In this document: positions 54,631 through 63,868 of the stretch, piece by piece | Numbering within the stretch: the stretch's first letter is position 1 | Layout of the letters: each line of letters begins with the position of its first letter | Made by a program: the position numbers and the translations under genes | Notes under the pieces: model-generated | The model's input: the letters and a program-made list of their open reading frames with translations, nothing else | What the model was told of the DNA's origin: nothing | The model's database searches: none | Assembly: GCF_024345975.1 (NCBI RefSeq) | Contig: NZ_JAGQCD010000012.1 | Location: forward strand, 1-64,000 | Reading direction: 5' to 3' | DNA: 64,000 nt | DNA from: Cyanobium sp. Cruz-8D1 | Lineage (GTDB): Bacteria; Cyanobacteriota; Cyanobacteriia; PCC-6307; Cyanobiaceae

Positions 54631-54797
54631 GCCCACTCTGTTATCCCGTTTGGTTTCCCGGGCCTGGGGGCCAGTTGGATCACCGGACTGTTCACCCCGC
54701 ACCTGCCTTTCGCCTCGCTTAATCTGACCTGGTGAGGAGTGAAGGACGCTCTTCCAGGGTCGAAACGAGGACAGACTCCCGGAATCGTTCCATCTCC

Positions 54798-54827
54798 AGA
54801 GCCCTGCCTTCGGCGGGGCTCTTTTTT
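54798..54827 (+). terminator. rho-independent terminator, plus strand
   Basis: A GC-rich stem (AGAGCCCTGCC pairing with GGCGGGGCTCT, allowing a G-T pair) around a TTCG tetraloop is followed by T6. It should end transcription from the DUF3747 gene or from a small RNA between 54630 and 54797. Confidence 0.85.
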
Positions 54828-54884
54828 ATGGGCTGACCTCCCGAACACGGAGTCCGCACGGCCCCCGCAAGACCTCGGCCCATG

Positions 54885-54910
54885 AAAAAGCCGGCCCCAC
54901 AGGACCGGCC
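54885..54910 (-). terminator. rho-independent terminator of rplJ-rplL
   Basis: Read on the minus strand, GCCGGTCC and GGGCCGGC form a stem with a short loop, followed by T5. It lies 48 bases after the rplL stop and should end the rplJ-rplL transcript. Confidence 0.8.
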
Positions 54911-54957
54911 GTAGACGAAGGGGCATCGCCGGGCCCGGAGGCACCGGCTTCGGCCGG

Positions 54958-55338
54958 TCACTTGATGGAGACCTTGCCACCCACGTCTTCGATGCTCTTC
55001 TTGAGAGCTTCGGCATCGTTCTTGGAGATGCCTTCCTTGACGGCCTTGGGAGCGGCTTCGACAAGCGCCTTGGCTTCGCCCAGACCGAGGCCGGTGGCCT
55101 CGCGGACGGCCTTGAGCACCTTGATCTTGGCGGCCGGATCGAAGCCATCGAGGATGACGTCGAACTCGGTCTGCTCCTCGACGGCCTCGGCGACGGGGGC
55201 GGCGGCGGCCATGACGACGCCAGCCGAAGCGGCGGCGGACACGCCGAAGGCCTCTTCGATCTGCTTGACGAGCTCGGAAGCCTCAAGCAGGGAGAGGGTT
55301 TTCAGTTGTTCGAGAATCTGGTCGGTTGTAGCGGACAT
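54958..55338 (-). CDS. rplL: 50S ribosomal protein L7/L12
   Basis: This 126-residue protein has the L7/L12 dimerisation domain ([20 protein letters not shown]), an Ala-rich hinge and the C-terminal domain [20 protein letters not shown], then [20 protein letters not shown] and [20 protein letters not shown]. It forms the ribosomal stalk with L10. It follows rplJ by 62 bases. Confidence 0.98.
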   Translation of the reverse strand: MSATTDQILEQLKTLSLLEASELVKQIEEAFGVSAAASAGVVMAAAAPVAEAVEEQTEFDVILDGFDPAAKIKVLKAVREATGLGLGEAKALVEAAPKAVKEGISKNDAEALKKSIEDVGGKVSIK

Positions 55339-55400
55339 GGGGGGGAATCAGCAACAGAACGGGAGGATCGGTGGAGCCCAGGGGTTCGCGGTAGGCGAAC

Positions 55401-55928
55401 TCAACCTTCGCCGGATTCGGCGTGCTGCTTGAGTGCCCTGGCGAGACCGGACGGAACCTCGTTGATGCCCACAGCCAGCTTGGTGGCCAGGCCATTGATC
55501 GCACCGGCGATCTGGGCCATGAGCACCTCCCTGGAGGGCAGATCCCCGATGGCCTGGATGTCGGAGGGGGAAAGGAGCTTGCCTTCGAAAAGGCCTCCCT
55601 TCACATCCGACTTCTTGGTGTCCTTCTGGAAGGACTGCAGGGCCTTCACCGCACTGCCGACATCGCCCTTGACCAGGACGAAGGCATTGGTGCCGGTGAG
55701 CAGGGAATCGAGATCCGACCAGGCGCTGTCACCATCAATGGCACGGCGCATCAAGGTGTTTTTGGTCACCTTGCACACACCGTTGCTGGCCTGCAGACGG
55801 GTCCGCAGATCAGTCATCTCCTTGATGGTCAGGCCCTTGAAATCCAGGACCAGCGCCATTTCGGCTTCACCGAGGAGCCCTTTGAGCTCTTCGACGATCT
55901 GTTGCTTGTTCTCCAGCGTGCGGCCCAT
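55401..55928 (-). CDS. rplJ: 50S ribosomal protein L10
   Basis: This 175-residue protein is L10: [20 protein letters not shown], then [19 protein letters not shown] and [15 protein letters not shown]. It anchors the L7/L12 stalk. ATG 55928 is chosen because the domain starts there. The bases before it on the coding strand read CCACCTCCT, which resembles the anti-Shine-Dalgarno sequence rather than a ribosome binding site. In most bacteria rplA lies just upstream; here it is more than 7 kb away. Confidence 0.96.
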   Translation of the reverse strand: MGRTLENKQQIVEELKGLLGEAEMALVLDFKGLTIKEMTDLRTRLQASNGVCKVTKNTLMRRAIDGDSAWSDLDSLLTGTNAFVLVKGDVGSAVKALQSFQKDTKKSDVKGGLFEGKLLSPSDIQAIGDLPSREVLMAQIAGAINGLATKLAVGINEVPSGLARALKQHAESGEG

Positions 55929-56186
55929 AGGAGGTGGATCGGATCGGGGGAACAAGCCGGGAACGCGGCCCGGACGACCCCCCCCGGAAGGGAGGCTTCG
56001 AGGCCGCTCATCGCTCCGCTCCGATCTGAGGGTCTCCGGCGGAGACCCCAGCACAGGCAAAAACCAATCGCGTGAACCTCGGCAGGACTTACGTGAGAGA
56101 ACGAGCGACCGAAATCGACGACCCTGACGACCTACTGTCTTGGGTGGGGCGCGTGCCCTTCTGACCGAAGTCAGTTAATTATTGTA
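55929..56186 (-). promoter_or_regulatory. rplJ-rplL promoter and leader with hairpin
   Basis: On the minus strand a -10-like TACAAT is at 56186-56181, giving a likely start near 56174 and a leader of about 245 bases. No good -35 was seen. Within the leader, GGGTCTCC and GGAGACCC (56030-56048) form a perfect eight-base stem with a three-base loop. L10 operons are usually regulated by L10 binding to such leaders, so this is a candidate site. It shows that rplJL can be expressed independently of rplKA. Confidence 0.5.
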
Positions 56187-57031
56187 CACGACAGGGGAGG
56201 CCCAGGGCTGGACGACAGGAACAAGCCAGTGAAAAGCCCGAGAACTTAGTCTCATGCGACCCACTCTTAATATTTTTTTGGGGCTTCCGGCTTGTGAACG
56301 ACAAAGCCAGCCCGATTCAACCCAAGGCGGGCGAACCCACCTCAGGTGCGCTTCCCCCAATGGTTTCTGCTTTTGTATGCGTTCAGGGATAGGGACAGCT
56401 CGGAGCGACCATGGCAACGGCTGAACCTCTGACAGCGGCGTGATTAACGCTTGCATCTCAGGCAGACAAAGCCTGAGATGCCGAGCCCTCCTACGGGGGG
56501 TTTGCAACACCCCCACTGGTTGGCGACGGTTAATTTGCCAGCCTAGGTGGTTGACACCAAAAAGGCGTTACCACGCCTCATCGATTAACGATTGACTCTA
56601 CCGAAAAAATCAGACCACCTGACGCCCACTTCCATGGGGTTGATCACCGCTGTGGCGGCCCCGATGACGAGGTACCGGCCACGCTGCGCGCCGCGGCTGG
56701 GCGCAAACATTCAATCAGGCCTGGGCATCAGAGGGGGCCCGACCGACAGACGGATCGCCCGTCAGCCGAGGAGCAGCGAAGATATGCTCCGCTGTCATTT
56801 TAAGGGTTATCTTCACCGAGCCTGGATTCAACAATCGCACGGCTCCGGTGATGGTGAGCCTGAAGCTGGGGCTGATCACCGCCCCGGAAGCTTAAGAAAG
56901 ACACACGATGTTTGTAGTCCCTGCTCACTAGAATCAGTGGTTTTGGATTACCTGACGGCACATTTGCCTCTAGTATTAATTTCTGTGGTTATCACCTGTT
57001 CGATAACGCTTTCGTTTCTCCTGCCGCCCAC
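56187..57031. other. intergenic region left of the giant gene
   Basis: I see no supported gene here. The sequence is more AT-rich and less ordered than the core genome, with scattered short repeats. It contains the inverted repeat at 56453-56481. A 113-residue minus-strand frame (56175-56516) was considered and not accepted. A weak promoter-like pair, TTACCT (56948-56953) and TAGTAT (56971-56976), could serve the giant gene. Confidence 0.5.
56453..56481. repeat. perfect inverted repeat, 11-base stem
   Basis: GCATCTCAGGC and GCCTGAGATGC flank a seven-base loop. No T run follows on either strand. About 20 bases further is a second short palindrome (CCCTCC and GGGGGG region). It may be a hairpin, a protein-binding site or the remnant of a mobile-element end. 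Confidence 0.7.
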
Positions 57032-60000
57032 ATGATGTCGTCTTACCACTTCGAAGGCCAACTTCTGCCCGAATCCCACCCATTGACTTCGGAGGCGGAG
57101 CATGGGTTGTTCCTCTTGAGCTCGGGAAGAGCGGCAATCCTGCCAGCAGAGCCTCAGCGTGAGGTGTTTTTCGTCATGGACGATGCAGGCGGAAGCTTGA
57201 TGGGTCTGGGCCAGGGGCTGAGGGAAGCGCAGCATCTCGTTCGTCAGCTCAGCGCCGAGCAGGGACTGAACGATCTAGTCAATGATCTGGAAACTCTGGC
57301 GCCGGCAGGCGGATTCAAAGCGATCCACATTCTCTCCCACGGCACCGCAGGGGCGGTGCAGCTCGGCCGGGATATCCTGACCGGAGCAAGTCTCGATCAC
57401 TACGCCAGCGAACTGGCTCGTCTTGGTGAGCTGCTATCCGCCGAAGGAGATCTACTGCTCTATGGCTGTGATGTCGGTCGGGGTGAGATCGGCGCGACGC
57501 TAATCCAGGGGATCGCGAAGGTCACCGGAGCGGATGTGGCCGCTTCCAGTGACACCACCGGCTTCGCAGAAGGCCAGAGCCTCTGGAACTGGGATCTAGA
57601 AGTGAACAGCGGGAACATCGACCTTGATCGCAGCGCCACGTTCGCAAGCCTGAACTGGCAGGGCTCCCTGGCAGCACCAGCGATCTTCGCAGGTCTGAAG
57701 TTTCTGGGTGAAGTGGTCGCCGGCGCATTTGCCGGTTATGCCGTGGAACAGGTTTTCAGCTCGAATGATCAGTCAGCTTCCAATTCAATTGTCCTGGCAC
57801 CCAGTTTTGTTAATCCCAAAGAAGATGGCAGCAAGCCACCGCAGGTCAACACCGGCATCAAACCGGGAACCTTTGTCACCAGCGCTCTCTACCTTGACAG
57901 CACAGGTGACTTGGTGGACATCAAGCTGACGGGTAAAGGATCTTTCAAACTCGCCCTCGCCGGGGGCCTGACCAACCTCGCCGATGCCCTCAGCCTCGAA
58001 CTCAAGGGCACAGACGCTAACTCGGGCTTGTCGATCTCCGTCACCCCAATCCAGCAGTCGATCAACGCCGGCTCAATCACATCCGCCAACAGCACAACGG
58101 GCTTGGCGCAGGTGAGCGGATTGTACAACCGAATGTACAGTCCCGGCTACACCAACCTCGATCGCATCTTCACGGGCGCGAGAAACGGTGCAATCGGCGA
58201 CATCGAGCTGACAGCGGCGATAGTCAACAACATCGATCTCTCCGGTCACAGCATCGGCAGCATCGAGCTGGATACGGGTTATACACCCCTTGTAGACCGA
58301 GTGAATACCACCACGCTGGGTAGCTCTAGTGGCATCACCACCACGGTCACGGGCAACACGATCACGGGCAACACCACGGGCGATGGTGAGATCGTCGACT
58401 TCGCCATTATTGATGATGATGCCAACATCTCAGCCGGAGGAGGTGGCAACGCTTACAGGCCAACCACTGGCCTCATCGACCTCGGCAATGTAACTGCCAA
58501 GAGCATCGACAGACTGATTATCAATGGCAGTATCAGTGCCCCCACCGGTGACCCCAACGACAAAAGCGGCAACACCAACGACATCCGTGGAGTGGTCAAC
58601 GTCAGCGGACGGATAGGCAGCATTGAAGCCAGACGCAGCCGCCTGGATGGCACCGTCCGGGCAGGGTCGATCGGCAATGTCGTACTGGGTCGCATCGACG
58701 GCACGGTCACAACAACCGACACCTCGCAGGCCCTGAGCCTGACACTGCCGGGCAATTTCAGCGGCTTCATCAATTCTGCTGGCCATCTCAACATGGCCTA
58801 CACTTTTAGGCCGATCATCGGCGATCCCGACAAAGATCAGCAAAGCGGTCCAACCATTGGCAAGATCTCTTCCAAGGGTGGAATCTCGGGCATTCTGGCC
58901 AGCGAAACAGACACCATCTTCATCCCCACTGGCTACAAAGGCGTCGTCGAAAATACAAGCCAGGCGAAAGGTATTGCCGATATCAGCGTCAACGGCCAGC
59001 TGAGCTCTCGGTGGATTTCAAAATCCAGCATCGGCAACATCAAAGCCAATACCATTACAGCAGCCGCCATTATTGAAGCCGACAAAGATATCGGCACGGT
59101 CGAGGCCCTTCGCTATGTCAAAGTTCCGAAGCTAGTTGATGCTGATATTCCGAAGCTGGAGCCTGTCGAGCTGGATGGCACCTTTATTTCGCACAAAGGT
59201 AGTATTGGCAACATTCGCTCAGCCGCGGGAATTGATGCCAACTTTCGTGCCGGTATCAACATTGGCTCTATCACCGCACTCAATGGTGGCATCAATTCGA
59301 AGCTGATCGAAGCCGGGCAGAACATCGGTCTGATCAGCGCCCAGGTCCAGACTCTCAACAGCACCAAGGTAGTAGCCCAGAAAGGCAATATTGGAGGATT
59401 AAAAATCTACAATGGCGACTGGGGCGGCGTGATACGTGCAGGTGCAATGAATAGTGGGAATACCGGGAACATCGGGAACATCTACGTTGAAAAAGGTTCG
59501 CTTCAAAACGTCAGCCTGGCCGCCAAGGGAAGTGTCGGAAGTATCACGGTCAAGGGAAGCAGCACCATCGTCGGAGGTACCTACTCGGCGGGCACCAAAA
59601 TGGGAACGATCACAGCCAGCGCCGCCAGAGGCGTCGCGATCCAGGGATCTCTGTTCCAGGCAGGTGATGAACGCGGTCAGTATGTGGATGACAAAGGGGT
59701 TCGCCAAACCAGCAGCATCAGGGGCTTCACGGTGGAAGCCCATGGAGCCACCCAGCTGCCCAGCGTGAGCCCTGGCCTGCCCGCTGAACCAGCCGTGGAA
59801 GCTGCCCACGGGCTGCAGAACGTTCAGATTCTCGCCGGTGCCATCATCGGTGATATTCGTTCACTGGCGAGAACAGGCACAGGCATCCTCAATACCGTGA
59901 TTCATGCCAAGGTCGGCGACATCAGGAGCATCACCGGAATCGGCAATGGCCATGGAATGGCTGGTCTCACGGTGGTCGCCCAGCGCAACCTCGGTAATGT

Positions 60001-62098
60001 GACTGGCCTTTCAGAAATGAAAGGCCAGGGGATCGAGGCCTCCCGCTTCAACGCCAACGCTGGCTCCATCGGCAACGTGGTTGGCCGCGGCGGGGTCGCC
60101 GGCGGACATGGCATTCACGACAGCACCATTCAGGCCGCCGGTGAAATCAAGGGCCTGAAGGGAACCAGCAACGCGAACTCCGGGGACGGGATACGCCTAC
60201 TCGATGCTCGGGCCGGAGTCTTCGGGAGCATCGCGGCAGAAGTTCTGGGTGGCAAAGGGGGCCGACCGACGAATCCACTCGGGGGCGGCATTGTGCTGTC
60301 GGAGTTTAAAGGTTATGCCGACACAACCGCAGAGTTCATCAGTTACGCCGACAAGCCCACCGACAAGGTCAAGAATCCTTATTACAAACGCAACGGCATA
60401 AACAGCATCATCGTCAATGTGCTCTCCATTTATGGCAGGGGAATTGACACCAGCGAGTTTGATGTCAAGGGAGGCATCGGCCTGATCAACAGCCGCGCCT
60501 TCGCCAACAGCGCCATCTTCGACAGCGAATTCACGGCCAATTATGGAAGTTTGCAGCAGATCGTGGCGGAGTCACTCAACGCCGGCAATGCCATTGATGG
60601 CAGCACCTTCATCGCCGCCAATGGAGCGATCGGCATTGGCAAACTGGGGCTCTCTGCCAAGGCTGGCGGACTGAGACCTATCGATCACGGCATCAACGCC
60701 TCCACCTTTGAGGCATCAGAAGACATCGGCTTGATTACGGCGAGCAGCAAGGGGGGCGCGGCGATCAACGGCTCAGATTTTGAAGCCGACAGTGATTTCG
60801 ACAACATCGGCACCATCAAAAGCATCAAGGCCGTCAGCCTGGGTGAGAACATCCAGGATTCCCTTGCGATCCGGGGCTCAGATTTCATCGCCGCCAGAAT
60901 CCAGGCAATTGAAGCGAAAGTCGAAGATTTTGATGGGGGTGCTGCCATCTCTGGATCCAGCTTCACCGCTCGCACAGCAACCTACAATCCAAGCAGTGGT
61001 GCCTTCAATAACCGGGGGACGATCAACAGCATCAAGGTCGTCAACTCATCGCGCGTGGGCAATGGAATTGAAACCAGCCAGTTCATCGCTGGGGCGGCTG
61101 GCAGCATCGGCAGCATTGATGTGGATGTCATCGGCAATAAGGCAGAGAGGTCGGTGAAGGAACCAGGGTTCAACCAGGGCGCCAGCGGACGCGCCATACA
61201 TCGAAGCGAATTTAGGGCCAGTGCCCTCGATGCCGATCAAACCGAGCTGACCGGCAGAATCGGCTCGATCACCGTCAAAGCCGGCAGGGTGATCCCTGAG
61301 ATTGTGCCCAACCTCCTGCTGCCACCGAATCGGATTCCCCCAAATGATCAGGCGACCCTGGAAGCATCAGGGATCAACGCCAGTTACTTCGCTGCCTATG
61401 GCGGCATCGGCCAGATCAAAGTTGGAACGATCGGCAGTGGTGTCGTCGGCTCGTCGTTCCTCGCCAACAGCGACCCACTCAATGGGGTGGCGGGATTCCT
61501 GGCCAATACGCTTGCTCAAAAGCGCGGTCGTGGTGATATCAAAGGGATCGAAGTGAAGAGCAGTGGCCTCAACGCCAGCGGCACACTGCTGAGCCTGTTT
61601 GCCGGTGCCTCCATCGGCAATGTGGAAGTTGCTGCCAATGGATTCCCTATTCCGAACCCCCAGGCGTGGATTCAGCAGCTCACGAATTTCGGCAATCTAG
61701 CTACTGCCCTGCAGTCGGGCCCTATCCTCCCCATCGTGCAGTCAGCCCTGCCTCAGCTGCTTGATTTCCTCACCCAGCCTCTGCCCATCAGCTCCTCACC
61801 GGTGACCCTGACCGGCTTTGTTGCCATCAAAGGCAACATCGGCTCCATCACATTCACCAACACCAGTCGCTACGGCAACTTCCCGTTCCTTGGATCCCTG
61901 GTCTATGCGCGCGGCTCCTACGGACCCGTGACCACCACGCCAGTAGCGGTGAAGGCGGGCGCCGATGCCCTGGCGGAAGGCTTCCTGGACTCTCTCGGCT
62001 TCCAGTCACCGAATGTGTTCACCCTCTACCCACTGCCGACCACCTTCATCGGCCGCTCACGGGGTGGCGGTAACCTTCCCCCCACTCTGCCGGCATGA
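57032..62098 (+). CDS. giant DUF4347 surface protein with beta-helix-like repeats
   Basis: This 1688-residue protein has a DUF4347 domain at residues 45-205 (IHILSHGTAGAVQLG, GDLLLYGCDVGRGEIGATLI, VAASSDTTGFAEGQSLWNWD). A hydrophobic segment follows (AIFAGLKFLGEVVAGAFAGY). The rest is repetitive. The first half has units such as GSIGNIRSAAGI, NIGSITALNGGI and SVGSITVKGSS; the second half has units such as GIDTSEFDVKGGIGLI and GINASTFEASEDIGLI. This suggests a long right-handed beta-helix. There is no N-terminal signal peptide, so type I secretion is likely. No RTX calcium repeats were seen. It lies opposite to the ribosomal genes that flank it. Confidence 0.85.
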   Translation: MMSSYHFEGQLLPESHPLTSEAEHGLFLLSSGRAAILPAEPQREVFFVMDDAGGSLMGLGQGLREAQHLVRQLSAEQGLNDLVNDLETLAPAGGFKAIHILSHGTAGAVQLGRDILTGASLDHYASELARLGELLSAEGDLLLYGCDVGRGEIGATLIQGIAKVTGADVAASSDTTGFAEGQSLWNWDLEVNSGNIDLDRSATFASLNWQGSLAAPAIFAGLKFLGEVVAGAFAGYAVEQVFSSNDQSASNSIVLAPSFVNPKEDGSKPPQVNTGIKPGTFVTSALYLDSTGDLVDIKLTGKGSFKLALAGGLTNLADALSLELKGTDANSGLSISVTPIQQSINAGSITSANSTTGLAQVSGLYNRMYSPGYTNLDRIFTGARNGAIGDIELTAAIVNNIDLSGHSIGSIELDTGYTPLVDRVNTTTLGSSSGITTTVTGNTITGNTTGDGEIVDFAIIDDDANISAGGGGNAYRPTTGLIDLGNVTAKSIDRLIINGSISAPTGDPNDKSGNTNDIRGVVNVSGRIGSIEARRSRLDGTVRAGSIGNVVLGRIDGTVTTTDTSQALSLTLPGNFSGFINSAGHLNMAYTFRPIIGDPDKDQQSGPTIGKISSKGGISGILASETDTIFIPTGYKGVVENTSQAKGIADISVNGQLSSRWISKSSIGNIKANTITAAAIIEADKDIGTVEALRYVKVPKLVDADIPKLEPVELDGTFISHKGSIGNIRSAAGIDANFRAGINIGSITALNGGINSKLIEAGQNIGLISAQVQTLNSTKVVAQKGNIGGLKIYNGDWGGVIRAGAMNSGNTGNIGNIYVEKGSLQNVSLAAKGSVGSITVKGSSTIVGGTYSAGTKMGTITASAARGVAIQGSLFQAGDERGQYVDDKGVRQTSSIRGFTVEAHGATQLPSVSPGLPAEPAVEAAHGLQNVQILAGAIIGDIRSLARTGTGILNTVIHAKVGDIRSITGIGNGHGMAGLTVVAQRNLGNVTGLSEMKGQGIEASRFNANAGSIGNVVGRGGVAGGHGIHDSTIQAAGEIKGLKGTSNANSGDGIRLLDARAGVFGSIAAEVLGGKGGRPTNPLGGGIVLSEFKGYADTTAEFISYADKPTDKVKNPYYKRNGINSIIVNVLSIYGRGIDTSEFDVKGGIGLINSRAFANSAIFDSEFTANYGSLQQIVAESLNAGNAIDGSTFIAANGAIGIGKLGLSAKAGGLRPIDHGINASTFEASEDIGLITASSKGGAAINGSDFEADSDFDNIGTIKSIKAVSLGENIQDSLAIRGSDFIAARIQAIEAKVEDFDGGAAISGSSFTARTATYNPSSGAFNNRGTINSIKVVNSSRVGNGIETSQFIAGAAGSIGSIDVDVIGNKAERSVKEPGFNQGASGRAIHRSEFRASALDADQTELTGRIGSITVKAGRVIPEIVPNLLLPPNRIPPNDQATLEASGINASYFAAYGGIGQIKVGTIGSGVVGSSFLANSDPLNGVAGFLANTLAQKRGRGDIKGIEVKSSGLNASGTLLSLFAGASIGNVEVAANGFPIPNPQAWIQQLTNFGNLATALQSGPILPIVQSALPQLLDFLTQPLPISSSPVTLTGFVAIKGNIGSITFTNTSRYGNFPFLGSLVYARGSYGPVTTTPVAVKAGADALAEGFLDSLGFQSPNVFTLYPLPTTFIGRSRGGGNLPPTLPA

Positions 62099-62312
62099 GC
62101 CAGAGGGGCAGCGATCAGCTTCCCGAGCTGATTGAGCATGACCGCGGTCCATCCAAAGCAGGTCCCGCCTATGGATTCGCGGCATCCGTGAAAACCACCA
62201 TGCTTGATGCTTGGCGTACAAGTAACTGTCCTTCGAAAGCCCGGGCTTCACGTTGGACAGTCACGGTCGCCGACACATCCACGGAGATGGTCTAGGGGCC
62301 CTGAAGGACTGT

Positions 62313-62600
62313 GGACACCAGGTTCTGCGGCTCGATTCGCAGGCAACACTGGGCGATGCAATCAACGCGGTGAGTCCCCACAAACCCAACCAAGGCTTTG
62401 TGGGGCACCACACCCTCCCATGAAGGAGAGGGCCCCTGCTGAAACGGTGGCACGGGAATCACCGCGATACAGACGCAGACCTGCTCAACCAGCTCGCTCA
62501 ACTCAGCGAAAGCCGCCACACCGGGGAAGACATTCCGATCTACGGCTGCAGCGTGGCGTGCAGCGTTAAAGGCAACTCCACCCGATGTCAAACCACATAG
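62313..62600 (+). pseudogene. decayed DUF4347 domain fragment
   Basis: One frame (GGA at 62313 to TAG at 62598-62600, with one internal TGA) encodes GHQVLRLDSQATLGDAINAV, then DADLLNQLAQLSESRHTGED and IPIYGCSVACSVKGN. DUF4347 domains have a VxxLD start and an xLLYGCxVAxGxxG core, as in the giant protein upstream (LLLYGCDVGRGEIGA). The His-Gly-containing middle is lost or altered. There is no start codon or downstream repeat region. It is probably the remnant of a second, related surface-protein gene. Moderate confidence. Confidence 0.5.
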
Positions 62601-63078
62601 GCGCCCGCGACTTCCTCATCAGCGCCGAACACTCTGATCCATCCTTCCTTTGCCTATGGCGCTCCAAAGAAGCCTTACAGGCTTTAGTGCAACTGGTGTG
62701 AGCCTGCAAGACGTTGCCAGGACCTGCGGTTGAGACAGAAGACAGGAATCACAGACCTATCTTCCGGCCGACTGAGAGACTATGACGCCCAGGTCACGGT
62801 CTATGCCCCCCGCGGTGGGTATCGCCCTGGCTCAAAAGGCCTACGACACCCACGATCCAGCGAGGAGGCAGTCCACAAGGAACAGCTGAGCACCCAGGAG
62901 AGCGAAGACCCCTTGATCCAGGCAAATTCCCTGCACAACCGCACAAGCATCTTTTCGATGCTGCCTCGCCCACGGGGCCGTGTGCCCCTTCCCGTCTCGC
63001 AGAAGGTTTCTCAGCAGGAGTAGGGCATCATCCACATACCATCGAGATGCACGCTGTTTAGGCCGACCGCCCAAAAGC
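62601..63078. other. intergenic region right of the giant gene
   Basis: No supported gene was found between the DUF4347 fragment and rplA. Open frames here (for example 62730-63023 on the plus strand) lack recognisable domains or good starts. No transposase, att-like repeat or clear terminator was seen. Confidence 0.5.
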
Positions 63079-63786
63079 TCAGCTGTCCTGCTTGATGTCC
63101 TGGAGCGCGGTGAAGTCGACCTGCACCGAGGGGCCCATGGTGGAGGCCAGATACAGGCTCCTCCAGTAGCGGCCTTTGGCTCCGCTGGGCTTGTGGCGGT
63201 CGATGGTTTCCTGCAGGGCCTTGAGGTTCTCCAGCAGCTTGGCGCTGGTGAAACTGGCCTTGCCGAAGCGCACGTGAACAATCCCGGCCCGGTCGGCCCG
63301 GAACTCCAGTTTGCCAGCCTTGAACTCGTTGATGGCACCTGCCAGATCGGTGGTCACCGTGCCCGCCTTGGGGTTCGGCATCAGGCCGCGGGGACCGAGC
63401 ACCCGGCCGAGCTTGGCCACCTTCGGCATCATGTCGGGGGTGGCGATCAGCAGATCGAAGTCGATGGCGCCACCGGCGATCTGGTCGACCAGCTCGTCGT
63501 CACCGGCCAGGTCGGCACCGGCGGCCTTGGCTTCAGCCACCTTCTCACCCCGGGCGATCACCGCGATGCGTATGGACTGGCCGGTGCCGTTGGGCAGCGC
63601 CACGGTGGTGCGCAGCTGCTGGTCGGTGTACTTGGGATCGATGCCGAGGCGCACATGGGCTTCGATCGTCTCGTCAAAGCGCGCGGTGGCGGTGTCCTTG
63701 ACCAGCTCGATGGCCTCGAGCGGTTCATAGGCGCGGTCCTCGACCTTGGCGGCGAGGGCCGTGAAGCGTTTGGAGATTTTTGTCAT
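63079..63786 (-). CDS. rplA: 50S ribosomal protein L1
   Basis: This 235-residue protein is L1: [59 protein letters not shown] and [19 protein letters not shown]. The [15 protein letters not shown] stretch is the family signature. It binds 23S rRNA in the L1 stalk. ATG 63786 (MTKISKRF) follows the rplK stop by 82 bases. Normally rplJ would come next downstream. Confidence 0.98.
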   Translation of the reverse strand: MTKISKRFTALAAKVEDRAYEPLEAIELVKDTATARFDETIEAHVRLGIDPKYTDQQLRTTVALPNGTGQSIRIAVIARGEKVAEAKAAGADLAGDDELVDQIAGGAIDFDLLIATPDMMPKVAKLGRVLGPRGLMPNPKAGTVTTDLAGAINEFKAGKLEFRADRAGIVHVRFGKASFTSAKLLENLKALQETIDRHKPSGAKGRYWRSLYLASTMGPSVQVDFTALQDIKQDS

Positions 63787-63868
63787 GGCAGGAAGGGGTG
63801 CGGACGACCGTGGACGATCTCCCCCAGGTAAGTGAATGGAAATGGACTGGAACGACGCCCGTAGAGGG

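Larger units (their letters stand above)
54631..54957. other. intergenic region with two terminators
   Basis: No protein gene is supported between the DUF3747 and rplL stops. A strong plus-strand terminator at 54798-54827 and a minus-strand one at 54885-54910 are listed separately. The 170 bases before the plus-strand terminator could be a long 3' UTR or a separate small RNA; no clear promoter was found to decide. Confidence 0.5.

Noticed and set aside
56175-56516. 113-codon minus-strand frame upstream of rplJ
   Set aside because: Its sequence is Arg/Pro/Trp-rich with no domain, and it spans the inverted repeat at 56453-56481 and the possible rplJ promoter.
62841-63078. Minus-strand frame containing YVDD, as in reverse transcriptases
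   Set aside because: No other reverse-transcriptase motif surrounds it, and the frame runs into rplA as a shadow; the four residues are probably coincidence.
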